Assembly: GCA_945869365.1 (NCBI GenBank)
Contig: CAMBOW010000042.1
Span: 1-15,344, forward strand
Origin: Flavobacterium psychrophilum
Lineage (GTDB): Bacteria > Bacteroidota > Bacteroidia > Flavobacteriales > Flavobacteriaceae
DNA: 15,344 bases
Direction: 5' to 3'
Shown one piece after another: positions 1 through 8,591 of the stretch. The first letter of the stretch is position 1. Each line of letters begins with the position of its first letter. The notes under the pieces were generated by a model. The model was not told the origin of the DNA and ran no database searches. It was given only the letters and a program-made list of their open reading frames with translations. A program made the position numbers and the translations under genes.

Positions 1-1458
1 GACATGCCGGTTTCGGTTGATTACGTGAATCGCTTTCGCACAGCCAAACAAAAAACGCAAACCTTGCAAAACCTTGCTGACGGCAAACTCGACATTATTA
101 TTGGTACGCACCAATTGGTGAATAAAAATGTGATGTTCAAAAATTTAGGCTTGTTAATTGTAGACGAGGAGCAAAAGTTTGGGGTGAATGTAAAAGACAA
201 ACTCAAAACCATTGCGGCCAATATTGACACCCTCACCTTAACCGCAACGCCTATTCCACGTACGCTGCAGTTTTCACTCATGGCCGCCCGCGATTTGTCG
301 GTCATCACCACGCCGCCACCCAATCGATATCCCATCGAAAGTTCGGTGGTAAGTTTTAACGAAGAACTCATTCGCGATGCGATTTCCTATGAAATTCAAC
401 GCAACGGCCAGGTATTTTTTATTCACAACCGCATCGAAAACATCAAAGAAGTAGCGGGCATGATTCAGCGTTTGGTGCCCGATGCCAAAGTAGGCGTGGG
501 TCACGGGCAGATGGAAGGAAGTAAACTCGAAGAACTGATGTTGGCCTTTATGAATGGTGAATTTGATGTGTTGGTAGCCACGACCATCATCGAAAGCGGC
601 TTGGACGTTCCCAATGCGAATACGATTTTCATTAACAACGCCAATAATTTTGGCCTCTCTGATTTGCACCAAATGCGCGGCAGAGTGGGCCGAAGCAACA
701 AAAAAGCCTTTTGTTATTTCATCTGTCCGCCCTATTCGGCGATGACCGAGGATGCCCGAAAACGCATACAGGCCTTGGAGCAACACAGCGATCTAGGCAG
801 CGGATTTAACATTGCAATGAAAGATTTAGAAATTCGCGGCGCAGGCGATTTGCTGGGCGGAGAACAAAGCGGTTTTATCAATGAAATTGGCTTTGAAACC
901 TACCAGAAAATCATGAATGAGGCCATCGAAGAACTCAAAGAAAACGAGTTCAAGGACTTGTATACCAGCGACGAAGATCTAGAAACCAAAACCTACGTCA
1001 AGGAAATGCAATTGGATACCGATTTTGAGTTGCTTTTTCCAGACGACTACATCAATTCAATAACCGAACGCTTGAATTTATACAACGAGTTAAGCGGTAT
1101 AAAAGACGCAGAAGCGCTTTTGACTTTTGAGCACAAACTCATTGATCGCTTTGGTCCCTTGCCTAAACAAGCGGTTTCCTTGTTGAGTAGCATGCGCATC
1201 AAGTGGATTGCCACCCAGTTGGGTATCGAAAAATTGGTGCTCAAGCAAGGAAAAATGATTGGGTATTTTATTGCCGATCAGCAAAGTGATTTTTATGCCT
1301 CGACAAAATTTCATCGGGTGTTGCAGTTGGTTCAGCAACAGCCCCAACATTGCAAACTCAAAGAAAAACAAACTTCCAACGGCTTGCGCTTGATGCTCAC
1401 CTTTGAGCACGTAAAATCGATACGGGCGGCCTTGCAATACATGGAATTATTAGCCTAA
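1..1458 (+). CDS. mfd: Transcription-repair coupling factor Mfd, C-terminal part (5'-truncated by window edge)
   Basis: Mfd is a cytoplasmic dsDNA translocase that pushes stalled RNA polymerase off DNA damage and recruits UvrA. The visible 485 codons cover the second half of the RecG-like helicase core and the C-terminal regulatory domain. Numbering from the first base, the Walker B box DEEQ is at residues 55-58, followed by the TLTATPIPRTL motif III, motif V (VATTIIESGLDVPNA) and motif VI HQMRGRVGR at 223-231. The stretch RGAGDLLGGEQSG is the typical TRCF signature after the motor. The last part matches the D7 domain that gates UvrA binding. Full-length family members are about 1100 residues, so the UvrB-like, RNA-polymerase-binding and Walker A parts lie to the left. 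The frame is open at base 1, so the first internal ATG (base 4) is not a start. The stop TAA is at 1456-1458, directly before a hairpin terminator. Confidence 0.96.
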   Translation, partial: DMPVSVDYVNRFRTAKQKTQTLQNLADGKLDIIIGTHQLVNKNVMFKNLGLLIVDEEQKFGVNVKDKLKTIAANIDTLTLTATPIPRTLQFSLMAARDLSVITTPPPNRYPIESSVVSFNEELIRDAISYEIQRNGQVFFIHNRIENIKEVAGMIQRLVPDAKVGVGHGQMEGSKLEELMLAFMNGEFDVLVATTIIESGLDVPNANTIFINNANNFGLSDLHQMRGRVGRSNKKAFCYFICPPYSAMTEDARKRIQALEQHSDLGSGFNIAMKDLEIRGAGDLLGGEQSGFINEIGFETYQKIMNEAIEELKENEFKDLYTSDEDLETKTYVKEMQLDTDFELLFPDDYINSITERLNLYNELSGIKDAEALLTFEHKLIDRFGPLPKQAVSLLSSMRIKWIATQLGIEKLVLKQGKMIGYFIADQQSDFYASTKFHRVLQLVQQQPQHCKLKEKQTSNGLRLMLTFEHVKSIRAALQYMELLA

Positions 1459-1461
1459 AAA

Positions 1462-1483
1462 AATCCAGCGGTTAGGCTGGATT
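1462..1483. terminator. Bidirectional hairpin terminator between mfd and the T9SS protease gene
   Basis: A perfect 8-bp inverted repeat, AATCCAGC (1462-1469) and GCTGGATT (1476-1483), encloses a 6-nt loop. An A-run lies on its left (1457-1463) and a T-rich stretch on its right (1482-1490). Read leftwards the A-run becomes a U-tract, so the hairpin could end both mfd (+) and the convergent protease transcript (-), whose stop codon is only 6 bases away. The U-tract is cleaner on the minus-strand side. Confidence 0.75.
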
Positions 1484-1488
1484 CTTAT

Positions 1489-3648
1489 TTAGTATTTTAC
1501 GATTTTAAAATGTACTTCTTGGCTTTCAAACTGCAGGCTAACAAGGTAGGTGCCTGATGCAAATCCAGACAAATCCAGTTGATCTTCTAGGCTTGTTTTT
1601 GATTTTTGCATCAAAAGCTGGCCCATAACATCGGTTACCGTGAGCTGAGAAAAAGCAGTTTTAGATTGAATACTAACCTTTCCTGTTGTGGGGTTTGGTG
1701 CATAGGTAAAATCAATAAACGATTCAAATCCTGTGGCACCCAAATTGTTTAAACAGGCCACGGTTGCTTCATATCCGGGTGTAACGACGAAACCGTCGGA
1801 GGTAAATTTTAGTGTCAATGATCCATCAGCCGCAGTAGACTCAAAGGGGCCAGGAATGGTATTTCCAGTAAATCCGCCGTTGCTTAAATCGGGTGCTGAG
1901 GTGGAATTTCCATCATAGAGATACAAATAATCCCAGTCGAGTTCAAGATCAAAAGAATTAAATGTAAGTTGAATTTTCTTGTTGGGTAAATTCGGGATTA
2001 ATACGCGTACGTAGGTTTCAGAATCAGAATAATCAGCCTCAATGCCTCCTGTATCGGTCAGGGTTATGCCGTTGCAATAGTCGGTTCCGGTTGCGATAAC
2101 CGTTTGTCTGCTGGGCGCTTCTAGGCCAAAACCACACAAGGGACGCACCCGAATGCGGTAAAAGGTATTGGGTGATAAGTTGGTAAACGTATACGTAGTA
2201 GCAGAAACTGGAATCCAGTTGATATTTCCGGCAGTAAAAGTTGAGGCAGACACCTCCCAATTGGTTGTCGAATTATCTTCCCAAACTACCGTAGCAGAAG
2301 TATTGTCGGTATTGGTCACGGCAATAGAAGCTACGGTATTGATGCACGTATTAATACAATCAGTACTCAAGCAGCCCGAACCATTTACCGTGCTTAGTAT
2401 CAGCGCTGCAGGTTGCGGGCCAAATCCGTTGCTAAAACTAATGCCGGCATTGGTGAGATGGCAATAGCTCATAATGGTGCCTTTTACCGCACTAGAGGGA
2501 ATAGGTGCCTGAGGGCAATCTCCTTCAGAATAGCCCGCTTGTTGACCGCAGCCATCAATGGCGGTATCGTCGCCGTTCCAATAACATCCGTGCGTGTGAG
2601 GCGAGCCCAGCAAATGTCCAAATTCATGCGAAATTACTTGTATGGTCCATGAGTAGGCTGGAACTGAACCAAAACTTGTAGTAACATCCGAATAACTGAA
2701 ATTATCTTGCGAGCAAAGACCATTAATGGTAACAGCTACTCCACCTAATCCACCCGGATCAATTCCCACCAATTGGCCTACATCGCCATCAAAAACAGGA
2801 CGTACTTCATTAAATTTAAACAAGTAATCTGATGATGATGTTCCGATGCCATCATAGGGATCTTGCGTGGTCCAGATAAAAATATTTTTAATCGCAATAC
2901 TTATGCCGTCATTGGCATACAAGGTTTGTACATTGTTAAACACTGAAGTCATCCAATTGGTTGTTGTGGTCGTATTGTTGTTGTTGGCTTCATACAAATC
3001 GAAATCAATCTCAAAGTAAATGGTTACACAACGCGCACTAGCGGGTTGTGCGGTTTCGATAGCGGAAGATTTAACTGTTGCCGATTCCTTGGCTGCACAA
3101 GCAAAATTATTCAGTATTTTTAAATCACTGTCAGAATATACGATATACGTGTCGCTGTTTTCTAATTTTCCTACAACCACGTTGCCCAATTCATTGCTCG
3201 AAATAATTCCGTTAATTTCATTGGCAAAAAAGTTGAATGAAACCAACGAATTTGGGTTGTTTTTGATTGCGCCTCGGTAGTAAAGGCCCGGCGTATAGGC
3301 GATATATTTTTGGGTGTCTGAATCCAAATGAAACCCTTCGGCAAAAGGATTTACTTGATACAATTGCACCGTGATGGGTTCGTTTTGATACGGAATAGTG
3401 AGCTCAATAAACGCTCTTTTTTGAGCAAGGATAGCCGCCACTCCCGAAGTGTTTAAACTCGCATAATTTGCTTTTTCAACCACAGCATTAACTACAGTTG
3501 ATGGAGAATAAGCACTAGATTCTAAAACAGAAAATGGGGTAAAAATAGTATTTGAAGCATTCAATTGCTTGATTTTTTTGGCGATTTCTTGTTGCGAAAA
3601 GCCGGCAAAACCAATAAGAGTTACCAAAATTAGGAGGTAATTTTTCAT
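1489..3648 (-). CDS. Secreted metzincin (reprolysin-like) metalloprotease with FnIII, CUB-like and T9SS sorting domains
   Basis: A 719-residue secreted zinc endopeptidase. The N-terminus (MKNYLLILVTLIGFAGFSQQ) is a Sec signal peptide. Residues ~20-200 look like a propeptide, followed by a catalytic domain with the metzincin site HEFGHLLGSPH at 341-351 (ligands H341, H345, H351; catalytic E342) and a Met-turn methionine at 393 in GTIMSYCH. Several cysteines follow. A fibronectin type III domain spans ~436-520 and a CUB-like beta domain ~525-633 (LDWDYLYLYDG). Residues 647-719 form a type A T9SS sorting domain (YAPNPTTGKV at the start, GTYLVSL near the end), so the protein should cross the outer membrane by T9SS and be surface-attached or released. 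The catalytic domain resembles M12B/reprolysin-like Pfam families. A low-complexity N4T5 tract lies between propeptide and catalytic core. It appears to be monocistronic. The substrate is unknown. Confidence 0.92.
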   Translation of the reverse strand: MKNYLLILVTLIGFAGFSQQEIAKKIKQLNASNTIFTPFSVLESSAYSPSTVVNAVVEKANYASLNTSGVAAILAQKRAFIELTIPYQNEPITVQLYQVNPFAEGFHLDSDTQKYIAYTPGLYYRGAIKNNPNSLVSFNFFANEINGIISSNELGNVVVGKLENSDTYIVYSDSDLKILNNFACAAKESATVKSSAIETAQPASARCVTIYFEIDFDLYEANNNNTTTTTNWMTSVFNNVQTLYANDGISIAIKNIFIWTTQDPYDGIGTSSSDYLFKFNEVRPVFDGDVGQLVGIDPGGLGGVAVTINGLCSQDNFSYSDVTTSFGSVPAYSWTIQVISHEFGHLLGSPHTHGCYWNGDDTAIDGCGQQAGYSEGDCPQAPIPSSAVKGTIMSYCHLTNAGISFSNGFGPQPAALILSTVNGSGCLSTDCINTCINTVASIAVTNTDNTSATVVWEDNSTTNWEVSASTFTAGNINWIPVSATTYTFTNLSPNTFYRIRVRPLCGFGLEAPSRQTVIATGTDYCNGITLTDTGGIEADYSDSETYVRVLIPNLPNKKIQLTFNSFDLELDWDYLYLYDGNSTSAPDLSNGGFTGNTIPGPFESTAADGSLTLKFTSDGFVVTPGYEATVACLNNLGATGFESFIDFTYAPNPTTGKVSIQSKTAFSQLTVTDVMGQLLMQKSKTSLEDQLDLSGFASGTYLVSLQFESQEVHFKIVKY

Positions 3649-3673
3649 AGCGAAAGAGGTTAAGTAATGGGTT

Positions 3674-3681
3674 CAAATATA
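3674..3681 (-). promoter_or_regulatory. Candidate Bacteroidota -7 promoter element for the T9SS protease gene
   Basis: On the minus strand the octamer TATATTTG matches the flavobacterial -7 consensus TAnnTTTG exactly and ends 25 bases before the ATG at 3648. I find no clear TTG -33 element at the expected spacing, so this is a half-match. No Shine-Dalgarno sequence is evident before the start. Confidence 0.45.
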
Positions 3682-3717
3682 GGAATTAAAAGTACATTTA
3701 TGGAGTCAGTCACCAAC

Positions 3718-4092
3718 TCAAAAATGATAAAATGCATTTTCAAGATGTTCTAAACTAGGTTTTTCCTTAGAATTTCCTGGCCGAGGAAGGGTGACGGCAA
3801 TGATGTCAAATCGCACCTCTACATCCAGATTTTGTTGTTCTACATAGGCCGAAACCGCCTTAACCAACAGCTGAATTTTCTTTGGCGTGACAAAATCTTG
3901 CGGATCTCCAAAGTGTGCTGAGGTTCTAGTTTTTACCTCAATAACCGCTAAGATCGTGTCTTTTTGCGCCAAGATATCCACTTCGGCTTTTTGAAAAGTC
4001 CAGTTGGTGTGCAAAATGGAATAGCCTTTTTGGAGCAGTAGATCTACCGCCAATTCTTCACCGAGTTTGCCCAAATCATTGTGTGCGGCCAT
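3718..4092 (-). CDS. YraN family protein (UPF0102), predicted endonuclease fold
   Basis: A 124-residue protein of the widespread YraN/UPF0102 family, whose fold is that of PD-(D/E)XK (Holliday-junction-resolvase-like) nucleases but whose cellular role is not settled. Visible signature: GKLGEELAV at 8-16, GYSILHTN at 23-30, the acidic AEVDIL at 36-41 and VIEVKTRTSAHFG from 50, giving candidate active-site residues E11, D39, E52 and K54. All core residues are present, so catalytic competence is plausible. Length is typical for the family. The ATG (4090-4092) shares one base with the TAA stop of the upstream LD-carboxypeptidase gene (TAATG), indicating translational coupling and one transcript. 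The protein is cytoplasmic, with no signal or membrane segment. Confidence 0.9.
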   Translation of the reverse strand: MAAHNDLGKLGEELAVDLLLQKGYSILHTNWTFQKAEVDILAQKDTILAVIEVKTRTSAHFGDPQDFVTPKKIQLLVKAVSAYVEQQNLDVEVRFDIIAVTLPRPGNSKEKPSLEHLENAFYHF

Positions 4093-4988
4093 TAGTCAAT
4101 AACCAATTTTGTTCCTGCTGCATCCACGTGTAAATGCGCCATTTTTCCAAAAGGCAAAGCGCGATTGTCAGCGATGTGTCCCGCCGGAAAATGATAGGCA
4201 ATTGGAATGTTCAACGGACTCAAATGTTCGTCCAAAATTTCATAGGCCGATTTCCCCCACGGGATTTCGTTGTCGTGCATTTGGCTGAAAGTGCCTAAAA
4301 TAACACCGCTAAGTTGAGCAAACAAACCACTGCGTTTCAAGCCCATACACATGCGGTCTAGGTGGTATAAATATTCGTCTAAGTCTTCTATAAACAATAT
4401 TTTGCTGTCGCCATCAAGTTGAGAGGCAGAGCCCATCAAGCTATATAAAATGGACAAATTTCCACCAATCAATTCACCCGTTGCTGTCCCCAGTTGGTTT
4501 TCTGATTGAAATGGCAATTCGTACCGCAACGGCTCATTAAACAAAATTTTACGGAGGGATTCGAGCGCATCAGGGCTTGCTTTTTCTACATTCACCGGCA
4601 TTAATCCATGAATAGAAGCCAATCCCAATTGATGTAAATGCGCATGCAATACCGTCACATCGCTAAAACCAATAATCCATTTGGGCTGTTTGGCCAACAC
4701 GTTAAAATCAACTAAATCAATCATGCGCACAGTGCCGTAGCCGCCGCGTACACACCAGATTGCTTTTACTTCAGCGTTGTCCAATTGCGCTTGCAAATCA
4801 GCGGCGCGTTGTTCATCCGAACCCGCCAATTGGTGATTGTCGAGTCCGATGGTTTGACCAAGAAGCACTTGTAAACCCCAGGACTCAAGTAAGTCAATGG
4901 CAGGCTGTAAATTGGGCAAAATATTTTTGCGTGCGGTAGCTACTAGGGCCACCGTGTCTCCTTTGCGTAATGCTTGTGCGTATTTCAT
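4092..4988 (-). CDS. LD-carboxypeptidase, peptidase family S66 (LdcA/MccF-like)
   Basis: A 298-residue cytoplasmic serine peptidase. Family S66 LdcA enzymes remove the terminal D-alanine from tetrapeptides during murein recycling; related MccF enzymes cleave microcin C-type compounds. The N-terminal KGDTVALVATAR strand is typical. CVRGGYGTVRM (79-89) precedes the nucleophile elbow IGFSD with Ser109. The remaining triad members are Glu201 (FIEDLDE) and His271 in GHIADN, all in expected order and spacing. Length is normal. There is no signal peptide, which fits a cytosolic recycling enzyme. It is the first gene of a two-gene unit with the YraN gene (1-base TAATG overlap) and diverges from metG. 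Recycling LD-carboxypeptidase is the likeliest role; a self-immunity function cannot be excluded from sequence, but no microcin genes are nearby. Confidence 0.92.
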   Translation of the reverse strand: MKYAQALRKGDTVALVATARKNILPNLQPAIDLLESWGLQVLLGQTIGLDNHQLAGSDEQRAADLQAQLDNAEVKAIWCVRGGYGTVRMIDLVDFNVLAKQPKWIIGFSDVTVLHAHLHQLGLASIHGLMPVNVEKASPDALESLRKILFNEPLRYELPFQSENQLGTATGELIGGNLSILYSLMGSASQLDGDSKILFIEDLDEYLYHLDRMCMGLKRSGLFAQLSGVILGTFSQMHDNEIPWGKSAYEILDEHLSPLNIPIAYHFPAGHIADNRALPFGKMAHLHVDAAGTKLVID

Positions 4989-5007
4989 GATTTTGAACTT
5001 TGATGGA

Positions 5008-5015
5008 CAAAGATA
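5008..5015 (-). promoter_or_regulatory. Candidate -7 promoter element for the LD-carboxypeptidase/YraN unit
   Basis: Minus-strand TATCTTTG matches TAnnTTTG exactly and ends 19 bases upstream of the ATG at 4988, which would give a very short leader. No convincing TTG -33 box is seen upstream. Confidence 0.45.
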
Positions 5016-5111
5016 TAAAAACCTTTGTGCGCTGGTTTACTGCGGTAAAATCAGCTGATTAATTCCCTGTTTTTTCAAACTAAATGAGCCTGAACTCTCA
5101 ATTCTATTGCT

Positions 5112-5119
5112 TATTTTTG
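5112..5119 (+). promoter_or_regulatory. Candidate -7 promoter element for metG
   Basis: TATTTTTG matches the flavobacterial -7 consensus TAnnTTTG exactly and lies 38 bases before the metG ATG at 5158. Transcription would then start near 5125, downstream of the in-frame ATG at 5107. This supports 5158 as the translation start. The -33 region holds only a weak TTG-like match. Confidence 0.5.
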
Positions 5120-5157
5120 CGAGGCAATCGGAATTTTGCCTTTTTAATCCAACACCT

Positions 5158-7212
5158 ATGTTAGCACATCCTAAACGCTATACGATTACCGCTGCTTTAC
5201 CGTATACCAACGGACCCATTCACATTGGGCATTTGGCCGGCGTGTATGTTCCTTCTGATATCTATGCGCGTTATCAGCGTTTACAACACCAAGATATTGC
5301 CTTTATTTGTGGCAGTGACGAACATGGGGTAGCTATCTCAATGAAGGCCAAAAAAGAGGGGGTCACTCCTCAGGAAGTAATTGACAAATACGACGGAATC
5401 ATTCGCCAATCGTTTATTGATTTTGGCATATCATTTGACAATTATTCCCGCACATCAGCTCAAATTCATCACGATACCGCTTCGGCTTTTTTCAAAAAAC
5501 TATACGATCAAGGCGATTTTATCGAAGAAGTGACCGAACAATTGTATGACGCCAAAGCCAATCAATTTTTGGCCGATCGTTTTGTTACCGGTACTTGTCC
5601 AAAATGCAGCAACGAAGAAGCCTACGGCGATCAGTGCGAAAAATGTGGCTCCACGCTAAACGCTACCGACTTAATCAATCCAAAATCCACCATCACCGGG
5701 GAAATACCCATTTTAAAATCGACCAAACACTGGTTTTTGCCTTTGGATCGCTACGAAGCTTTTTTGAAAGAGTGGATCCTAGTTGGCCACCAAAAAGACT
5801 GGAAAACCAATGTGTTGGGCCAAGTGAAATCCTGGATAGACGACGGCTTAAAACCCCGTGCGGTAACCCGAGATTTAGATTGGGGAATTGATGTTCCTGT
5901 TGAAGGCGCCCAAGGCAAAAAATTGTATGTATGGTTTGATGCACCCATTGGCTATATCTCCGCTACTAAAGAGTGGGCCACTCGCGAAGGCAAAGAATGG
6001 GGACCCTATTGGAAATCGGCCGACACCAAATTGGTGCACTTTATTGGCAAAGATAACATTGTTTTTCACTGCATTATTTTCCCGGCGATGCTCAAAGCCG
6101 AAGGCAGTTTCATCCTGCCCGATAATGTTCCGGCCAATGAATTCCTGAATTTAGAAGGGAACAAATTGTCTACCTCCAAAAACTGGGCGGTATGGCTACA
6201 CGAATACCTACAAGATTTTCCGAATCAACAAGATGTGTTGCGCTATGCCTTAACCGCCAATGCCCCCGAAACCAAAGACAACGACTTTACTTGGAAAGAT
6301 TTTCAAGCGCGAAACAACAACGAATTGGCTGCTATTTTTGGCAACTTCATAAACAGAGTGATGGTACTCACCCAAAAATACTACGAAGGAGTAGTCCCAA
6401 CGCCCAACGATTTTTTTGATATTGATCTTCAGGTACTTTCTGAATTACGCGCCTATCCTGCCGTGATTTCGAGCTCTATTGAGCGCTATCGCTTCAGAGA
6501 AGCCCAAGGTGAAATGATGCAAGTGGCTCGCTTAGGCAATAAATACTTAGCCGACGAAGAACCTTGGAAAGTTATCAAAACCAATCCCGAACGCGTCAAA
6601 ACGCAGATGTATGTCGCCTTGCAAATTGCGGCAGCCCTGCAAGTGTTGTGCGAACCTTTTTTACCCTTTACAGCCCACAAATTGGCCCACATCTTAAACT
6701 GGAAAAGTCTCGATTGGAGCGCAATAAGTCAAGAGGAAGCACTTCTTCCTGCTGGCCACACCATAGGCGATCCCGAAATTTTGTTTCAACAAATTGAAGA
6801 CGCGGCCATACAACAGCAAATGGATAAATTAGAAGCAAGCAAAGTGGCCAATGCCGCCGAAAACAAAACGCTTACACCCCAAAAAGAGTTAGTACAGTTT
6901 GACGATTTTGCTAAAATGGATCTGCGTGTTGGCACTATTTTGTCCGCCGAGAAAATGCCCAAAGCCAACAAATTACTGATATTAACAGTTGACACCGGAC
7001 TAGACCAACGCACCATCGTTTCGGGTATTGCCGAGCATTTTTCACCCGAAGAAGTAGTAGGCCAAAAAGTAACTGTTTTGGTAAATTTGGCCCCTAGAAA
7101 TCTTCGCGGAGTAGAGAGCCAAGGGATGATACTAATGACAACAAATGCAGAAGGCAAATTGGTTTTTGTACAACCAGCTGCTGAAGCACCGAACGGGGAA
7201 ACAATAAATTAG
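5158..7212 (+). CDS. metG: Methionyl-tRNA synthetase with C-terminal tRNA-binding (EMAP/Trbp111) domain
   Basis: A 684-residue class I aminoacyl-tRNA synthetase that charges tRNA-Met. The Rossmann catalytic core carries the HIGH box at 22-25 (PIHIGHLAG), a zinc knuckle with Cys147, 150, 160 and 163, and a KMSKS-loop variant KLSTS at 336-340 ([10 protein letters not shown]). The anticodon-binding alpha-helical domain follows, and residues ~581-684 (starting [12 protein letters not shown]) form the OB-fold tRNA-binding module seen in dimeric bacterial MetG. An in-frame ATG at 5107 would add 17 residues, but that ATG sits upstream of the probable -7 box and the extension has no family character. 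The start at 5158 ([20 protein letters not shown]) places the HIGH box at the normal distance. The KLSTS variant keeps the last serine and is followed by a lysine. The gene diverges from the LD-carboxypeptidase unit and appears to stand alone. Confidence 0.97.
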   Translation: MLAHPKRYTITAALPYTNGPIHIGHLAGVYVPSDIYARYQRLQHQDIAFICGSDEHGVAISMKAKKEGVTPQEVIDKYDGIIRQSFIDFGISFDNYSRTSAQIHHDTASAFFKKLYDQGDFIEEVTEQLYDAKANQFLADRFVTGTCPKCSNEEAYGDQCEKCGSTLNATDLINPKSTITGEIPILKSTKHWFLPLDRYEAFLKEWILVGHQKDWKTNVLGQVKSWIDDGLKPRAVTRDLDWGIDVPVEGAQGKKLYVWFDAPIGYISATKEWATREGKEWGPYWKSADTKLVHFIGKDNIVFHCIIFPAMLKAEGSFILPDNVPANEFLNLEGNKLSTSKNWAVWLHEYLQDFPNQQDVLRYALTANAPETKDNDFTWKDFQARNNNELAAIFGNFINRVMVLTQKYYEGVVPTPNDFFDIDLQVLSELRAYPAVISSSIERYRFREAQGEMMQVARLGNKYLADEEPWKVIKTNPERVKTQMYVALQIAAALQVLCEPFLPFTAHKLAHILNWKSLDWSAISQEEALLPAGHTIGDPEILFQQIEDAAIQQQMDKLEASKVANAAENKTLTPQKELVQFDDFAKMDLRVGTILSAEKMPKANKLLILTVDTGLDQRTIVSGIAEHFSPEEVVGQKVTVLVNLAPRNLRGVESQGMILMTTNAEGKLVFVQPAAEAPNGETIN

Positions 7213-7272
7213 TTTGATTTTTAACCGTACTTAGGTTTATACAAGGAAGGAAATAATCTTCAAAACACTCCC

Positions 7273-7962
7273 ATGGATCTAAAAGTAATAGCCTTTGATG
7301 CCGACGATACCCTATTTGTAAACGAACCCTATTTTCAACAAAGCGAACAGGCGTTTTGTGATTTGCTAGGGGATTATTTGCCCAGACACGAATTAGAAAA
7401 AGAACTTTTTCGTGTTGAAATGCAAAATTTAGTGGAATACGGTTATGGTATAAAAGGCTTTGTACTTTCGATGATTGAAACGGCTTATTTAGTTTCTGAC
7501 CACACTATTCCGTCTACTACCATTGCTAAGATTATTACTCTAGGCAAAGAAATGCTCCACCAACCCATTGAACTTATTGCTGGCGTGGAAGAAACGTTGC
7601 AAGCACTTCAAGGTAAATACAAATTAATAGTAGCCACCAAAGGCGATCTCAAAGACCAACAACGCAAATTACACGACTCGGGGTTAGGCGTTTATTTTCA
7701 TCACATTGAAGTGATGGCCGACAAACAAGTGCTCAATTACCAAAAACTGCTCACCCGATTAGAGGTTGAACCCGCCCATTTCATGATGATAGGCAACTCG
7801 CTCAAATCAGATGTAATACCGGTTTTGGAACTTGGTGGTTATGGCGTTCATGTGCCATTTCACATAACATGGGAACACGAAAAAGTAAGCCACCAAGTGG
7901 TACACCCTCAGTTTACAGCTATCGAAAAACTCTCCGATTTACTGACGCTATTGCCCTACTAA
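7273..7962 (+). CDS. HAD superfamily hydrolase (subfamily IA phosphatase-like)
   Basis: A 229-residue cytoplasmic haloacid-dehalogenase-fold protein, probably a small-molecule phosphatase. Motif I is FDADDTLF with nucleophile Asp9 and acid/base Asp11. Motif II threonine is Thr122 in IVATKGD. Motif IV appears as IGNSLKSDV with Asp180, where the usual first Asp of GDS is Asn175; this GNS form is common in a clade of HAD proteins. The helical cap between motifs I and II fits subfamily IA. The residues do not fix the substrate; nucleotide or sugar phosphates are possible. Its TAA overlaps the ATG of the next gene (TAATG at 7960-7964), so the two are very likely co-translated. A purine-rich AAGGAAGGAAA (7243-7253) lies ~20 bases before the ATG, too far for a normal ribosome-binding site. 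Confidence 0.88.
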   Translation: MDLKVIAFDADDTLFVNEPYFQQSEQAFCDLLGDYLPRHELEKELFRVEMQNLVEYGYGIKGFVLSMIETAYLVSDHTIPSTTIAKIITLGKEMLHQPIELIAGVEETLQALQGKYKLIVATKGDLKDQQRKLHDSGLGVYFHHIEVMADKQVLNYQKLLTRLEVEPAHFMMIGNSLKSDVIPVLELGGYGVHVPFHITWEHEKVSHQVVHPQFTAIEKLSDLLTLLPY

Positions 7963-8591
7963 TGAAACAAAAAGTAGACCTGTCGAATTGGAATCGAAAA
8001 GAACACTTCCAGTTTTTTAACAGCTTTGAAGAGCCATATTTCGGCATTACAGTCCAATTGGATTGTGAAAACGCCTACCATAAGGCTAAATTACTTGGCG
8101 TTCCTTTCTCCACCTATTACCTACATAAAACTTTAGTAGCAGTAAACGAAAACAAAGCACTTCGTCTTCGAATTGAAGGCAAGGAGGTATATGAGTTTTC
8201 GGAAATTCACGGCTCCTCGACTGTAATGCGAGCAGATCACACCTTTGGTTTCTCGTTAATTGCATACCACGCGGATATTAGGGTCTTTGCTCAACATGCC
8301 GCCAATGAAATTGAACGAGTGAAACAAACAACAGGCTTATTTACCCGAGAATTTTCACCCAACGTAATCCATTTCTCAGCCCTGCCTTGGTTAGCTTTTA
8401 CTGCCATATCGCACGCCCGAAGCTTTACACTACCGGATAGCTGCCCAAAAATGTCTTTTGGAAGAATGACAACAACTGCGCTAGGCAAGCGAAGTATTCC
8501 CTTTTCTGTTCATGTGCACCACGCTCTTGTTGATGGCTATGATGTGGGTGTTTTTGTAAATAGGCTTCAGGATTTATTAAACGAAAACTAA
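7962..8591 (+). CDS. Chloramphenicol acetyltransferase-like protein (CAT family)
   Basis: A 209-residue CoA-dependent acyltransferase of the trimeric type A CAT fold. The hallmark HHALVDG is at 186-192, giving catalytic His187 and structural Asp191, as in HHxxxDG of classical CATs. The N-terminal segment (DLSNWNRKEHFQFF, then EEPYFGITVQLD) matches the start of canonical CATs, and MSFGRM near 170 corresponds to the conserved late strand region. Length agrees with ordinary CAT (about 210-220 residues). The start at 7962 is preferred over the in-frame upstream ATG at 7869, because the longer form would lie inside the HAD gene, lacks family similarity, and 7962 gives a tight TAATG coupling. No resistance cassette, IS or integron is around it, so this is a chromosomal enzyme whose natural substrate may not be chloramphenicol. 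Function beyond acyl transfer is inferred. Confidence 0.9.
   Translation: MKQKVDLSNWNRKEHFQFFNSFEEPYFGITVQLDCENAYHKAKLLGVPFSTYYLHKTLVAVNENKALRLRIEGKEVYEFSEIHGSSTVMRADHTFGFSLIAYHADIRVFAQHAANEIERVKQTTGLFTREFSPNVIHFSALPWLAFTAISHARSFTLPDSCPKMSFGRMTTTALGKRSIPFSVHVHHALVDGYDVGVFVNRLQDLLNEN

Noticed and set aside
274..786. 170-codon open frame on the minus strand inside mfd
   Set aside because: It is antisense to strongly conserved Mfd motifs and has no recognisable protein character; it is a shadow frame.
2960..2990. GTT/GTG-rich triplet tract that could be a phase-variable microsatellite
   Set aside because: It encodes an N4T5 linker in the secreted protease; repeat units are triplets and impure, so slippage would not switch the frame. 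It is best read as a linker.
5693..6148. Several overlapping open frames on both strands within metG
   Set aside because: All lie in the MetG catalytic core and give compositionally odd peptides; metG explains the region.
7232..7239. TAGGTTTA as a promoter -7 box for the HAD gene
   Set aside because: It misses the final G of TAnnTTTG, and the only TTTG upstream is 15 bases away; too weak to list as a feature.
7869..7961. Upstream in-frame start for the CAT-like protein
   Set aside because: The added 31 residues lie within the HAD coding sequence in another frame and have no CAT similarity; the ATG at 7962 gives a normal CAT length.
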